From assembly GCA_003130815.1 (NCBI GenBank), contig QFDA01000001.1, positions 324,131 to 388,130 of the forward strand: DNA of 64,000 bases. Direction: 5' to 3'. Origin of the DNA: Bacteroidetes bacterium SCGC AAA795-G10. GTDB lineage: Bacteria; Bacteroidota; Bacteroidia; Flavobacteriales; Flavobacteriaceae. The position numbers and the translations under genes were made by a program. This document shows positions 1 through 9,520 of the stretch, piece after piece. A model generated the notes under the pieces. It was given only the letters and a program-made list of their open reading frames with translations. It made no database searches and was not told where the DNA came from. Positions within the stretch are counted from its first letter, which is position 1, and each line of letters opens with the position of its first letter.

Positions 1-641
1 CTTTTGAGCTCATTAGATGTAACACTTTTATAACTGAGTGTACTTTCGGTTTACCTGTCTTTAAATGGGAAAAACCTCTGAAAGTTCATGATGACATAAA
101 CAGTTGGTGGGCAAATAATAAATCAAATAAAGTTACAAGCTTGTTAATGGGCTACTCTCTTGGGAAAGTACAAAGGCTTTTAAAACACATAGATTGCAAA
201 ACAGGAAAAATCTTTACCCACGGAGCAACAGAAAAAATGACTAATATATTAAGGCAATTCATTGACTTCCCTAAAACTCAATTAATAACGCGTGATACTA
301 AAAAAGCGGAAATTGAAGGGAATTTGGTTCTCGCTCCACCAGCTGTAATGGGTAGTGCCTGGGCTAAAAAACTTGGAGAAATTTCAACAGGCTATGCTTC
401 TGGATGGATGGCTTTTAGGGGGGCTAGAAGAAGGCGTGCAGTTGATCATTCATTTGTATTATCGGATCATGCAGATTGGGAAGGGTTATTATCAGTCATA
501 AAAGCTACAGGTTGTGAAGATATAATTACTACTCATGGCTACACGGATATTTTTGCTCGTTATCTTAAGGAAAATGGTTGGAATGCTCGTACTGAAAAAA
601 CAAAATATGAAGTTGAAACTATTGATTCTGAAGTAATTTAA
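1..641 (+). CDS. Ligase-associated DNA exonuclease (MBL fold), 5'-truncated by window edge
   Basis: The frame is open from base 3, so the gene begins outside the window; only about the C-terminal 213 residues are seen. A start at the TTG at 141 would cut a conserved stretch (TECTFGLPVFKW, read upstream of it) and is rejected. The protein resembles the metallo-beta-lactamase/beta-CASP exonuclease encoded beside bacterial Lhr-type helicase and ATP-dependent ligase. Visible signs are the conserved segment around VLSDHADW and the closing ITTHGYTDIFARYL. The active-site HxHxDH motif would lie in the missing N-terminal part. Its stop (639-641) directly abuts the ligase ATG at 642. Presumed role: cytoplasmic processing of DNA ends for repair. 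Confidence 0.88.
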   Translation, partial: FELIRCNTFITECTFGLPVFKWEKPLKVHDDINSWWANNKSNKVTSLLMGYSLGKVQRLLKHIDCKTGKIFTHGATEKMTNILRQFIDFPKTQLITRDTKKAEIEGNLVLAPPAVMGSAWAKKLGEISTGYASGWMAFRGARRRRAVDHSFVLSDHADWEGLLSVIKATGCEDIITTHGYTDIFARYLKENGWNARTEKTKYEVETIDSEVI

Positions 642-2228
642 ATGAGAAGTTTTGCAGCTCTAATTGAAGAATTAGATAGTACTAATAAAACTAATGAAAA
701 GGTAAAAATTTTATCAAATTATTTTAAAAGTACGCCACAAAAAGACTCTCTTTGGGCGATTGCACTTTTATCCCATAGACGTCCTCCCCGTCCACTTAAT
801 ACGACTTTAATGAGGATTTGGGCCTCAGAATTAGCAGGGATCCCAGATTGGCTTTTTGAGGAATCTTATCACATTGTAGGAGACCTTGCCGAAACTATTT
901 CTCTTTCAGTTCCTCAAGAAATTCATTTAGCGCCACCTTCACTATCTGAATGCATTAAAGAAATAATTAATTTAAAGTATAAAGATGAAAAAGAGAAAAA
1001 AAGTTACGTATTTAAGCGTTGGAAGAGTTTTAATAACTACGAAAAATTTGTATTTAATAAGATACTTACAGGAGGATTTCGTATTGGTATAAGTCAAAAA
1101 CTTATGACTCGTGCTCTTTCAAAAGCAGTCAAAATTGAAGAAAATATATTAGCTCACCGTCTAATGGGACAATGGTCACCGATGACTACAACTTTTGAAG
1201 AACTTATAATTAATCCTAATCCTGAAGATCAAATTTCTCAACCCTATCCATTTTTTTTAGCTTATCCTATTGATCAAGATTTTCAAGATAAAGAGTTAGT
1301 TCAAAATTGGTGTTTTGAACACAAATGGGATGGGATGAGATCCCAATTAATAATAAGAAAAGGGAAATATTTTTTGTGGAGTCGTGGAGAAGAATTAATT
1401 ACTAATAAATTTCCCGAGCTTAGTTCACTAGTTGGTTTAATTCCAGATGGTACAGTTTTAGACGGAGAGCTTTTACCCTATAAAGAAAATAAGGTTGGAT
1501 ATTTTAATGACTTGCAAAAAAGAATTGGACGTAAAACTGTATCGAAAAAATTGCAGGATGAAATTCCAATTGTAATAATGCTTTATGATATATTGGAATG
1601 GGAGGGAAAAGACATTAGGAATTACCTTTTAGTAAGACGAAAAGAAATTTTAGAATCTCTTTATAAAAAAATTAAAGTTAATAATGCTCCTGTACTTTTA
1701 TCTCAGGTAATGTTTTTTGAGAATTGGAACAAGGTGAAAGAAGAAAGAAAAAGAGCAGATGAAAAATCTAGCGAAGGCTTAATGATAAAGAAAAAAGATT
1801 CGATATATTCTGTAGGGAGAAAGAAAGGTTTTTGGTTTAAGTGGAAATCAGATCCAAAAACAATTGATGCTGTACTAACTTATGCTATGAGAGGACATGG
1901 TAGACGAACTAACCTTTATACAGATTATACTTTTGCTCTGTGGAATGATGAAAAACTAGTAACTTTTGCAAAGGCATACTCTGGACTGACAGATATGGAA
2001 ATAAGAAAAGTTGATAGGTTCATAAAACAAAATACTATTGATCGTTTTGGCCCTGTTCGTCAAGTAAAGCCAGAGTTAGTTTTTGAAATCGCTTTTGAGG
2101 GGATTGCATCATCATCTCGGCATAAAAGTGGTTTTGCTGTACGTTTCCCAAGGATTTTACGTTGGCGTCATGACAAAAAGATAGCCGATGCTGATACTAT
2201 AAATGATCTCAAACAATTTTTGCGGTGA
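642..2228 (+). CDS. ATP-dependent DNA ligase of the Lhr-associated cluster
   Basis: This 528-residue protein is an ATP-dependent ligase of the type found in bacterial Lhr-Lig repair clusters, separate from the replicative NAD-dependent LigA. The N-terminal roughly 200 residues form the helical DNA-binding domain. The adenylation motif KWDGMR puts the AMP-accepting lysine at about K228. The downstream motifs DGELL and SEGLMIKKK and a C-terminal OB-fold part (FKWKSDPKTIDAVL onward) follow in the expected order. It starts at an ATG touching the exonuclease stop and ends in a 4-nt overlap with the helicase. Expected role: sealing nicks during DNA repair. Confidence 0.93.
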   Translation: MRSFAALIEELDSTNKTNEKVKILSNYFKSTPQKDSLWAIALLSHRRPPRPLNTTLMRIWASELAGIPDWLFEESYHIVGDLAETISLSVPQEIHLAPPSLSECIKEIINLKYKDEKEKKSYVFKRWKSFNNYEKFVFNKILTGGFRIGISQKLMTRALSKAVKIEENILAHRLMGQWSPMTTTFEELIINPNPEDQISQPYPFFLAYPIDQDFQDKELVQNWCFEHKWDGMRSQLIIRKGKYFLWSRGEELITNKFPELSSLVGLIPDGTVLDGELLPYKENKVGYFNDLQKRIGRKTVSKKLQDEIPIVIMLYDILEWEGKDIRNYLLVRRKEILESLYKKIKVNNAPVLLSQVMFFENWNKVKEERKRADEKSSEGLMIKKKDSIYSVGRKKGFWFKWKSDPKTIDAVLTYAMRGHGRRTNLYTDYTFALWNDEKLVTFAKAYSGLTDMEIRKVDRFIKQNTIDRFGPVRQVKPELVFEIAFEGIASSSRHKSGFAVRFPRILRWRHDKKIADADTINDLKQFLR

Positions 2229-4642
2229 ATAATGTATTAAAATGGTTTAAAAAGAGGGGTTGGAATGCACAAAAATTCCAAAAAGAATGTTGGAAAGCTT
2301 ACTCTGAGGGAAAAAATGGAATTCTTAATGCTCCGACTGGAAGTGGAAAAACCTATGCAATATGGGGAGGTATTATCGAAGAATCATTAAAAATGAAAAA
2401 ACATAAAATCGGTATTCAGGCAATATGGATAACTCCCTTACGTGCTTTAGCTGTAGAAATTCAAAAAGCAATACAAATAATGACTAATGATTTAAACCCT
2501 GATTTAAATATTGCGCTACGCACAGGAGACACGTCACAAAAAGAAAGAGGTAATCAAAAACGAAAACCATCTTTTGGTCTTGTTACAACACCTGAGAGTT
2601 TGCACCTTTTGTTAAGCACGAGAGACCATCAAAAAACACTCCAGCGTCTCAAAGTAATTGTAATAGACGAATGGCACGAGCTTCTGGGAACAAAAAGAGG
2701 TGTTCAAATTGAATTAGCTATTGCATACTTAAATTATTTTCTTCCTAATCTTAAAGTTTGGGGCATATCAGCCACAATTGGAAATAAAGACTTAGCTAGT
2801 AAAATTTTATTAGGATCTTCAAAATCTTTTATAACAGTAAATGCAGAAATCAAAAAAAAAATAGAGGTTGAATCAATTTTACCAAAAAATATGGAAAGAT
2901 TCCCTTGGCGTGGTCACCTTGGAATTCATCTTTTATCTCGTGTACTAGAAATAGTTAAAAAAAATAAAACTACTTTAATCTTTACAAATACGCGTGCTCA
3001 ATGTGAAATATGGTATCATCATCTTCTAGATGGAAACCCGGAGCTTGCGGGAGATATTGCAATGCATCACGGCAGCATTGATAAAAAAATTCGATTGTGG
3101 GTAGAAGATTCCCTCAGAAAAGAAAATCTTAAAGTAGTAGTTTGCACTTCGAGTTTAGATTTAGGTGTTGATTTTTCACCAGTAGAAAATTGCATACAAA
3201 TAGGAAGTCCAAAAGGTGTAGGTAGATTTATTCAGAGAGCAGGTAGAAGTGGTCACCAACCAAAAGCAAAAAGCAAAATTTATTTTCTACCAACTCATGC
3301 TATGGAGCTAATTGAGTCATTAGCCTTACAAAGAGGAATTGAAAAAAATAAAATAGAAGATCGTCTCCCTTATCTTAATAGTTATGACGTGCTTTTTCAA
3401 TTTTTGATGACACTCGCTGTTGGAAGTGGCTTTGATCAAAAGGACTTGTTCCCTGTAATTAAAAAAACATTTTGTTTTCAAACCATTAAAAAAGAACAGT
3501 GGCAATGGGTACTAAATTTTTTAGTTAAAGGGAGTCAGAGCTTAGAATATTATGATGAATATAAAAAAGTAACAATTCTGGAAAATGGAATCTATAAAGT
3601 AATCAATAAAGGAATAATAATGCGTCATCGCCTTTCTATTGGAACGATAGTGGGTGATGCTACATTGAAAGTTAGATATCAAAAAGGAGGTTATTTAGGT
3701 TCTGTTGAAGAGTGGTTTATTTCGAAATTAATCCCCGGAGATATATTCACTTTCTCCGGTCGAAACTTAGAATTAATTAGAATTCGTAACATGGAAGTAA
3801 TTGTACGTAAATCCAAATCTAAAAAAACAAGAATCCCTTCTTGGATGGGAGGACGAATGAGCTTCAGTGCTCATCTTAGTGATTTACTCAAAAATGTACT
3901 TTACGAAGAAACGAATAAAAATAGTCTGGAATTTATGGCATTAACTCCCATTTTTGATCAACAAAAAAAGGAATCTATTATACCAAAATCTAATGAATTC
4001 TTAATTGAGCGCTTTGAAACTAAAGAGGGGTTTCATACAATATTCTATCCATTTGAGGGATATGCTATTCATGAAGTGATGGCAAGTCTCTTAGCATACC
4101 GAATAAGTCTCTTAAAACCAATTAGTTTTAGCATGTCATTTAATGATTATGGATTCGAGCTTTTGTCAGATCAAGCTTTTTCGAAAGAAGACTTCCTAGA
4201 TAATAATTTACTAACAAAAAAATATTTAAACGATGATATTGAGAGGAGTATAAATATATCCGAGATGTCTAGACGTCGCTTTAGGGATATAGCTGTAATT
4301 TCTGGGTTAGTATTTCAAGGTTTTCCTGATAAACCCATAAAAAGTAAACATCTACAGAGTGGGTCTCAACTTTTTTATAATGTTTTCAAAGATTATGAAC
4401 CTGACAATTTATTATACCAACAAGCTATTGAGGAAACTTTTGAACATGGTATGGAAAGAGGCCGAATGACAAAGGTGTTTGAAAATATTGAAAATCAATC
4501 CATAGTATGGCGTTATTGCAGTCAACCTACACCATTTTCTTTTCCTATAATTACAGATCGAATAAGAACTAAACTTTCTTCTGAAAGTGTAGAAGATCGT
4601 ATTAGAAAAATGTCTCTCCAACTCGAAAAAGGTAAAATATGA
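2225..4642 (+). CDS. Ligase-associated DEXH-box helicase (Lhr-like)
   Basis: An 805-residue superfamily 2 helicase of the Lhr-core type. Walker A is APTGSGKT with K42, motif II is DEWH at about 148-151, motif III is SATIG, and motifs V/VI appear as TSSLDLGVDF and QRAGRSGH. A winged-helix/Lhr-specific C-terminal half follows. The start is a GTG that overlaps the ligase stop in GTGA, implying translational coupling; no better ATG exists upstream. The end overlaps pdeM in ATGA. Lhr-core enzymes are 3'-to-5' translocases, and this genomic pairing with ligase, exonuclease and phosphoesterase points to a repair pathway. Confidence 0.95.
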   Translation: MNNVLKWFKKRGWNAQKFQKECWKAYSEGKNGILNAPTGSGKTYAIWGGIIEESLKMKKHKIGIQAIWITPLRALAVEIQKAIQIMTNDLNPDLNIALRTGDTSQKERGNQKRKPSFGLVTTPESLHLLLSTRDHQKTLQRLKVIVIDEWHELLGTKRGVQIELAIAYLNYFLPNLKVWGISATIGNKDLASKILLGSSKSFITVNAEIKKKIEVESILPKNMERFPWRGHLGIHLLSRVLEIVKKNKTTLIFTNTRAQCEIWYHHLLDGNPELAGDIAMHHGSIDKKIRLWVEDSLRKENLKVVVCTSSLDLGVDFSPVENCIQIGSPKGVGRFIQRAGRSGHQPKAKSKIYFLPTHAMELIESLALQRGIEKNKIEDRLPYLNSYDVLFQFLMTLAVGSGFDQKDLFPVIKKTFCFQTIKKEQWQWVLNFLVKGSQSLEYYDEYKKVTILENGIYKVINKGIIMRHRLSIGTIVGDATLKVRYQKGGYLGSVEEWFISKLIPGDIFTFSGRNLELIRIRNMEVIVRKSKSKKTRIPSWMGGRMSFSAHLSDLLKNVLYEETNKNSLEFMALTPIFDQQKKESIIPKSNEFLIERFETKEGFHTIFYPFEGYAIHEVMASLLAYRISLLKPISFSMSFNDYGFELLSDQAFSKEDFLDNNLLTKKYLNDDIERSINISEMSRRRFRDIAVISGLVFQGFPDKPIKSKHLQSGSQLFYNVFKDYEPDNLLYQQAIEETFEHGMERGRMTKVFENIENQSIVWRYCSQPTPFSFPIITDRIRTKLSSESVEDRIRKMSLQLEKGKI

Positions 4643-5271
4643 ATTCAATTGAAATTAATAACCATAATTTCATTCTACACCCAAGTGGGGCAATTTTCTG
4701 GTTGGAGAAAAAAACTCTTTTTTTAGCTGATGTTCACCTAGGTAAAGTTGCTCATTTTAGAAAAAATGGGATTGCTGTACCAAGAAAAGCAGAGGGACTG
4801 TTTTACGAAAAGATTACAAAACTGTTAAATGAGTTTACTCCAATACGTATCATTTTTTTAGGAGATCTTTTCCATAGTGAACAAAACAACGAATGGTACT
4901 TATTCGAATCATGGGTTAAAAAACAAAATCTTGAAATAATTTTAATTGAAGGCAACCATGATATTATCCCTAAACTTGAATATAATTCATTAAATATAAA
5001 AATTTTAGAAAATTTAATTGAGGACAAATTTTATTTTACTCACCTCCCCATTTATAAGAAAGATTATTTTGTTTTTTGTGGACACATCCACCCAGGTGTA
5101 AAACTCAAAGGGTCTGGTTTGCAGCAAATGAAAATGCCGTGTTTTTTTAAGTCAAAAGATCAGTTAATACTCCCAGCTTTTGGAGGATTTACAGGTCTAC
5201 ATATATTGTCACCAACTGAAGGTGTTAAAGTTTATGTAACAACAGGAAAAGAAGTAATGGAAATGTCTTGA
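4639..5271 (+). CDS. pdeM: Ligase-associated DNA damage response endonuclease PdeM
   Basis: A 210-residue calcineurin-like metallophosphoesterase. The metal-binding motifs occur in order: ADVHLGK, GDLFHS, GNHD (105-108) and, near the C terminus, CGHIHPG. This matches PdeM, the fourth member of the Lhr-Lig cluster, known as a Mn-dependent phosphodiesterase. It is translationally coupled to the helicase through an ATGA overlap. The size is normal for the family. It is a cytoplasmic enzyme presumed to clean or cut DNA ends. Confidence 0.92.
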   Translation: MNSIEINNHNFILHPSGAIFWLEKKTLFLADVHLGKVAHFRKNGIAVPRKAEGLFYEKITKLLNEFTPIRIIFLGDLFHSEQNNEWYLFESWVKKQNLEIILIEGNHDIIPKLEYNSLNIKILENLIEDKFYFTHLPIYKKDYFVFCGHIHPGVKLKGSGLQQMKMPCFFKSKDQLILPAFGGFTGLHILSPTEGVKVYVTTGKEVMEMS

Positions 5272-5313
5272 TTAAAAATCTAAGAAATTATCTTTGGGAA
5301 AAAAATCAATTCA

Positions 5314-8300
5314 TTGCTAGATAAGTTTGATAACTTAAAATCACAAGAGGAACTGAAATTAGCTTTTTCAGCAAATCATTGTACTTATATTAAAGGACTA
5401 GTTGGATCTGGATTGTCATTTAGAATAGCAGCAGCTTTCAAAAATTTAAACAAATCTATTTTATTTATTCATGATAGTGCAGAAAAGGCTGCTTATTTTT
5501 TTAATGATTTTGAATATCTAGTTGGCGCCTCTAATGTTAACTATTTCCCTTCAAGCTTTAGACAGCCCTATGCACCTGAAACGACAGACAATTCAAAGAT
5601 ACTAGTAAGGTCTGAAGCCTTAAAAAAACTTAATAGTTCAAATAAAGCAAGAATAATTGTAACCTATACCCAAGCTATTTTTGAGAAGATTATTTCACAA
5701 AAGAACCTAAAGAAAATTTCTTTAAGACTCAAAAAAAATAATAATTTCTCATATGGTATTCTTAATGAACGTCTTTTTGAAATGGGATTTGATCGTGTAG
5801 ATTTTGTAAGTAGTCCTGGGGAATTTGCTGTGCGTGGAGGAATAATTGATGTTTTTTCTTTTGCTTACCAACACCCTTATAGAATTGAGTTTTTTGATCA
5901 AACAATAGAACGATTATCCTGTTTTGATGTTGTCTCTCAAAGATCGATCTCAAATTTTGAGGAAGTTGAGTTACTTCCAAATATTTCAGACCATCATAAT
6001 ACCACAGAGCGTAAAATTTTTACTTCTTTTTTCAGTGATAATACTTGCTTTATTTATTCGGATTTTGATAAGATAATGTCTGGATTAGATAAAATGTTTA
6101 AAAATGCAAACAGTGTTTACAATAAGATTAAGACAAACAATCAATATGCCCCCAAAAATTTATTTGTTAATTCTACTGATTGGATAAAAAGTTGTCAAAA
6201 AAAATCAATTATAGTTCTCGAAAAAACAGATAAGCTAAAAGCATACAAACAGATTTTTATTAAACAATCACCTCAACCCTCCTTCAACAAAAAATTTGAT
6301 TTATTGGTTAATCACTTAAATGAAAATAAAAAAAGAAGTTACACTAATACTATTTTTTGTAGCAATGAAAATCAAGCAAAAAGATTTCGTGACATTTTTG
6401 AAGAAATGAAAAAAACAGTTCATTATAATATAAGCGTAAATGCAATTTTTGAAGGGTTTGAAGATTTAGAGGCCAAGTGGTGTTGTTTCACTGATCACCA
6501 AATTTTTGAGCGCTATCATAAATATAGACTTAAATCTGACCTTCGAAAAAAAGACACTTTGAGCCTTAAAGAGTTAACACAGATGGATGTTGGTGATTAT
6601 GTGACTCACATAGATCACGGGATTGGAACTTTTGGTGGATTGCAATATATAGACGTAGAGGGAAAATTACAAGAGTCTATCAAACTGATTTATGCAGATA
6701 GAGATGTTCTTTATTTAAGTGTTCACTCTCTTCATAAAATAAGCCGATATGCTGGAAAAGATGGCAAAGTACCAAAAATTTATAAGCTTGGGTCTAAGGC
6801 ATGGAAAGCATTAAAACAAAAGACAAAGAAAAGGGTAAAAGAAATTGCATTTGATCTTATTGAACTATACGCTAAAAGGAAGCAAAAAATCGGTTTTGCC
6901 TACAATCCAGACAGCTATTTACAATGGGAATTGGAATCCTCTTTTTTATTTGAAGATACACCTGACCAGGAAAAAGCCACAAAAGCCATAAAAAAGGATA
7001 TGGAATTAAATATCCCTATGGATCGCCTCATATGTGGAGATGTAGGGTTTGGGAAAACGGAAGTTGCTATAAGAGCCGCTTTTAAAGCGGTAGACAATAG
7101 CAAACAGGTTGTAGTATTGGTTCCTACAACTATCTTAGCCTTTCAACATTTTAAAACATTTTCAAAAAGATTAGAGGAATTTCCAGTTAAAGTAGACTAT
7201 CTAAATCGTTTTCGGTCAACAAAGGATAAAACCAAAATTTTAACTGATTTGAGTTTAGGGAAAATTGACATTTTGATTGGAACTCATCAATTGGTAAATA
7301 AGAATATTTTATTTAAGGATTTGGGCCTCTTAATTGTAGATGAGGAACAAAAATTTGGAGTTTCGGTTAAAGAAAAAATAAGATCAATAAAAGAAAATAT
7401 TGATGTGTTAACCTTGACAGCTACACCAATTCCTAGAACACTTCAGTTTAGTTTAATGTCAGCGCGTGATTTGTCTGTTATTAATACACCTCCACCGAAC
7501 CGATATCCCATTGAAAGTGAGATTATTCGATTTAATTCGAATTTAATAAAAGATGGTATTTTTTATGAGCTTCAAAGAAAGGGGCAAGTATTTTTTATTC
7601 ATAATCGAGTTGAAAATATTATGGAGATTTCAAGCTTTCTACAGCGTCTCGTTCCGGACGCAAGAATTGCAGTTGGTCACGGTAGAATGGAAGGTAGAAA
7701 ATTAGAACAAGTATTATTAAACTTTATGAATGGTAATTACGATATCCTTGTTGCTACAACAATAATTGAAAATGGATTAGATGTACCAAATGCAAATACA
7801 ATGTTTATAAATAATGCACATAATTTTGGACTAAGTGATTTGCATCAAATGAGGGGGAGAGTCGGCAGAAGCAACAAAAAAGCCTTTTGTTATTTCATAA
7901 CCCCTCCATTATCGTCTATGAGCTCTGACTCACAAAAAAGAATTAAAACTGTAGAACAATTTTCAAACCTTGGCTCTGGTATACAAATTGCTATGAAAGA
8001 TTTAGAAATTAGAGGAGCAGGAGATCTATTGGGAGGTGAACAAAGTGGTTTCATTAATGAGATGGGGTTTGATACTTATCAAAAAATCTTACAACAAGCA
8101 ATTGAAGAATTAAAAGAGAATGAATTTAATTCTGTTTATTCAAACGATTTAAATGATAATATTGGCCAATATGTTGATGAAATTCAAATTGATACTGATC
8201 TAGCAATTTACATTCCTGACTATTATATTAATATTGTTAGAGAGCGATTAGCACTATACCAAGAATTAAGTAAAATTAATAATGATAGTGCCTTAGAAGA

Positions 8301-8643
8301 TTTTAAAAATAAACTTAAAGATAGATTTGGTCCCCTTCCAAGCGAAACAAAAGAGTTATTAGAAACTGTTCGTTTAAAACGAGTAGCATCCAAACTTGGT
8401 ATAGAAAGAATTGTACTTAAAAAAGGAATATGTCTTTGCTATTTAATAGCAGATCAAAAAAATAAATTTTATAATAGTCAAAATTTTGACTATTTGATAA
8501 ATAAAATTAAAGAAGGGTCTGGTAGGATTGAAATAAAACAGAAAAAAACATCCGGTGGTATAAAACTAATACTCTCAATAAGCGAGGTAAAAAATATAAA
8601 AGCAATAACTATTTTACTGCAAAATTTATTGAAGGAAAGCTAA
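5314..8643 (+). CDS. mfd: Transcription-repair coupling factor Mfd
   Basis: An 1109-residue Mfd, about normal length. The N-terminal UvrB-like region is followed by the RNA polymerase-interacting domain beginning near MDVGDYVTHIDHGIG (around residue 423). The SF2 translocase motor comes next: GDVGFGKTE with K581, DEEQ at 676-679, TATPIPRTL, and motif VI in RGRVGRS. The C-terminal TRCF regulatory domain spans roughly 970-1090. The start is TTG at 5314; the frame is open only back to 5284 and holds no ATG or GTG, so TTG is the best available. It lies 42 nt after pdeM and may be co-transcribed. The stop overlaps the convergent neighbour by 4 nt. Confidence 0.97.
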   Translation: MLDKFDNLKSQEELKLAFSANHCTYIKGLVGSGLSFRIAAAFKNLNKSILFIHDSAEKAAYFFNDFEYLVGASNVNYFPSSFRQPYAPETTDNSKILVRSEALKKLNSSNKARIIVTYTQAIFEKIISQKNLKKISLRLKKNNNFSYGILNERLFEMGFDRVDFVSSPGEFAVRGGIIDVFSFAYQHPYRIEFFDQTIERLSCFDVVSQRSISNFEEVELLPNISDHHNTTERKIFTSFFSDNTCFIYSDFDKIMSGLDKMFKNANSVYNKIKTNNQYAPKNLFVNSTDWIKSCQKKSIIVLEKTDKLKAYKQIFIKQSPQPSFNKKFDLLVNHLNENKKRSYTNTIFCSNENQAKRFRDIFEEMKKTVHYNISVNAIFEGFEDLEAKWCCFTDHQIFERYHKYRLKSDLRKKDTLSLKELTQMDVGDYVTHIDHGIGTFGGLQYIDVEGKLQESIKLIYADRDVLYLSVHSLHKISRYAGKDGKVPKIYKLGSKAWKALKQKTKKRVKEIAFDLIELYAKRKQKIGFAYNPDSYLQWELESSFLFEDTPDQEKATKAIKKDMELNIPMDRLICGDVGFGKTEVAIRAAFKAVDNSKQVVVLVPTTILAFQHFKTFSKRLEEFPVKVDYLNRFRSTKDKTKILTDLSLGKIDILIGTHQLVNKNILFKDLGLLIVDEEQKFGVSVKEKIRSIKENIDVLTLTATPIPRTLQFSLMSARDLSVINTPPPNRYPIESEIIRFNSNLIKDGIFYELQRKGQVFFIHNRVENIMEISSFLQRLVPDARIAVGHGRMEGRKLEQVLLNFMNGNYDILVATTIIENGLDVPNANTMFINNAHNFGLSDLHQMRGRVGRSNKKAFCYFITPPLSSMSSDSQKRIKTVEQFSNLGSGIQIAMKDLEIRGAGDLLGGEQSGFINEMGFDTYQKILQQAIEELKENEFNSVYSNDLNDNIGQYVDEIQIDTDLAIYIPDYYINIVRERLALYQELSKINNDSALEDFKNKLKDRFGPLPSETKELLETVRLKRVASKLGIERIVLKKGICLCYLIADQKNKFYNSQNFDYLINKIKEGSGRIEIKQKKTSGGIKLILSISEVKNIKAITILLQNLLKES

Positions 8644-9299
8644 AGTTTTTTTAAATTTTTAATCACTTTAAATGCAATATCTACATCATCCTCATTCATT
8701 AAAATTGTAAATTCATTTGAAGTAGATATTACTTCCCTAATGTTAACCCCCTCCCATGATAATCTTTGGAAAATAAAATAATAAATCCCAGGAATTTTTA
8801 CATTATCAACTGGAAGTTTAATAGTAATTGATGACAAATTTTCCACTTTTGAATGGCATACTTCGTTTTTAAAAAGATCGTCAACTAATGAAATAATATT
8901 TTGACTAACAACTATGTTTGATTCAGAAACCCCTCTTGAAGATGTGTAAAAAATGTTTTTTTTGTTTTCTATTTCTTTTAGAAGGTTTGCCTGCGTAAGC
9001 AATAAAGTTTCTGAGAGTAAAAAACCATAATCCACTAAATAAGAGCGAACAGTTATATCTCCAATATTTTTTAAAACTCTACTAATTTTATTTGTGACTG
9101 AAAATGCCGCATCATCAGAAACTCTTTTTAATGACATAACTATAGCTCCTTGATTTACTTTTTTCCTCATCAAGTTTTCAATATCATTATGAATATTTCT
9201 AGCTAATGATGTCAAATTGATAATTCCTTCATTGAGTGCCGAAGCTAAATATGGTTTAGTTTTAATATATTCTGTTACGGTAGCAGCAATTGTCTTCAT
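8640..9299 (-). CDS. ACT-domain-like protein of unknown role
   Basis: A 219-residue protein with no catalytic domain I recognise. The N-terminal half (VTEYIKTKPYL, then a helix with NLTSLARNIH) resembles a helix-turn-helix-like segment. The C-terminal 60 residues (KIPGIYYFIFQRLSWEGVNI, then EFTILMNEDDVDIAF) read like an ACT domain, the small-molecule sensing fold of aspartokinases; the middle may hold a second copy. This is pattern recognition, not a proven match. It could sense an amino acid or be an orphan regulator. It converges on mfd with a 4-nt overlap and diverges from metG across a gap carrying a perfect palindrome. Confidence 0.6.
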   Translation of the reverse strand: MKTIAATVTEYIKTKPYLASALNEGIINLTSLARNIHNDIENLMRKKVNQGAIVMSLKRVSDDAAFSVTNKISRVLKNIGDITVRSYLVDYGFLLSETLLLTQANLLKEIENKKNIFYTSSRGVSESNIVVSQNIISLVDDLFKNEVCHSKVENLSSITIKLPVDNVKIPGIYYFIFQRLSWEGVNIREVISTSNEFTILMNEDDVDIAFKVIKNLKKL

Positions 9300-9325
9300 T
9301 TGATTAAAATCTAAAGTTTAATAGA

Positions 9326-9333
9326 CAAAATTA
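9326..9333 (-). promoter_or_regulatory. Possible -7 box for the ACT-like gene
   Basis: On the minus strand this reads TAATTTTG, an exact match to the Bacteroidota -7 consensus TAnnTTTG, 27 nt upstream of the ATG at 9299. No TTG lies at the usual 17-23 nt further upstream, and AT-rich sequence gives chance matches, so support is weak. Confidence 0.25.
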
Positions 9334-9350
9334 ATTTTTTCTAACAAAAA

Positions 9351-9364
9351 GTTAAATATTTAAC
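9351..9364. promoter_or_regulatory. Perfect 14-bp palindrome, candidate operator
   Basis: GTTAAATATTTAAC is its own reverse complement. It sits in the 221-bp gap between the divergent ACT-like gene and metG, about 50 bp from the former's start. A dimeric repressor could bind here, but a chance AT-rich palindrome is possible. Confidence 0.35.
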
Positions 9365-9493
9365 AAATACAATTTAAAATGTGCAATAAAAGCATATTAC
9401 AAAATAATTTTAATCAATAGTTTTTTGAATTTTTAGTTACTTTTTATTTACAATGATTTTAAGCTCACTAAAGAAAAAAGGGTTTCTTTTAAT

Positions 9494-9501
9494 TACTTTT
9501 G
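9494..9501 (+). promoter_or_regulatory. Candidate -7 box for metG
   Basis: TACTTTTG matches the Bacteroidota -7 consensus TAnnTTTG and lies 19 nt before the metG ATG. No TTG is found at the expected -33 distance, so only half of the promoter is supported. Confidence 0.35.
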
Positions 9502-9520
9502 AAAAAAATTAGTTTCAATA

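Noticed and set aside
141-641. Start of the exonuclease at TTG 141
   Set aside because: The frame is open to the left edge and the upstream residues match the family, so the gene is truncated by the window.
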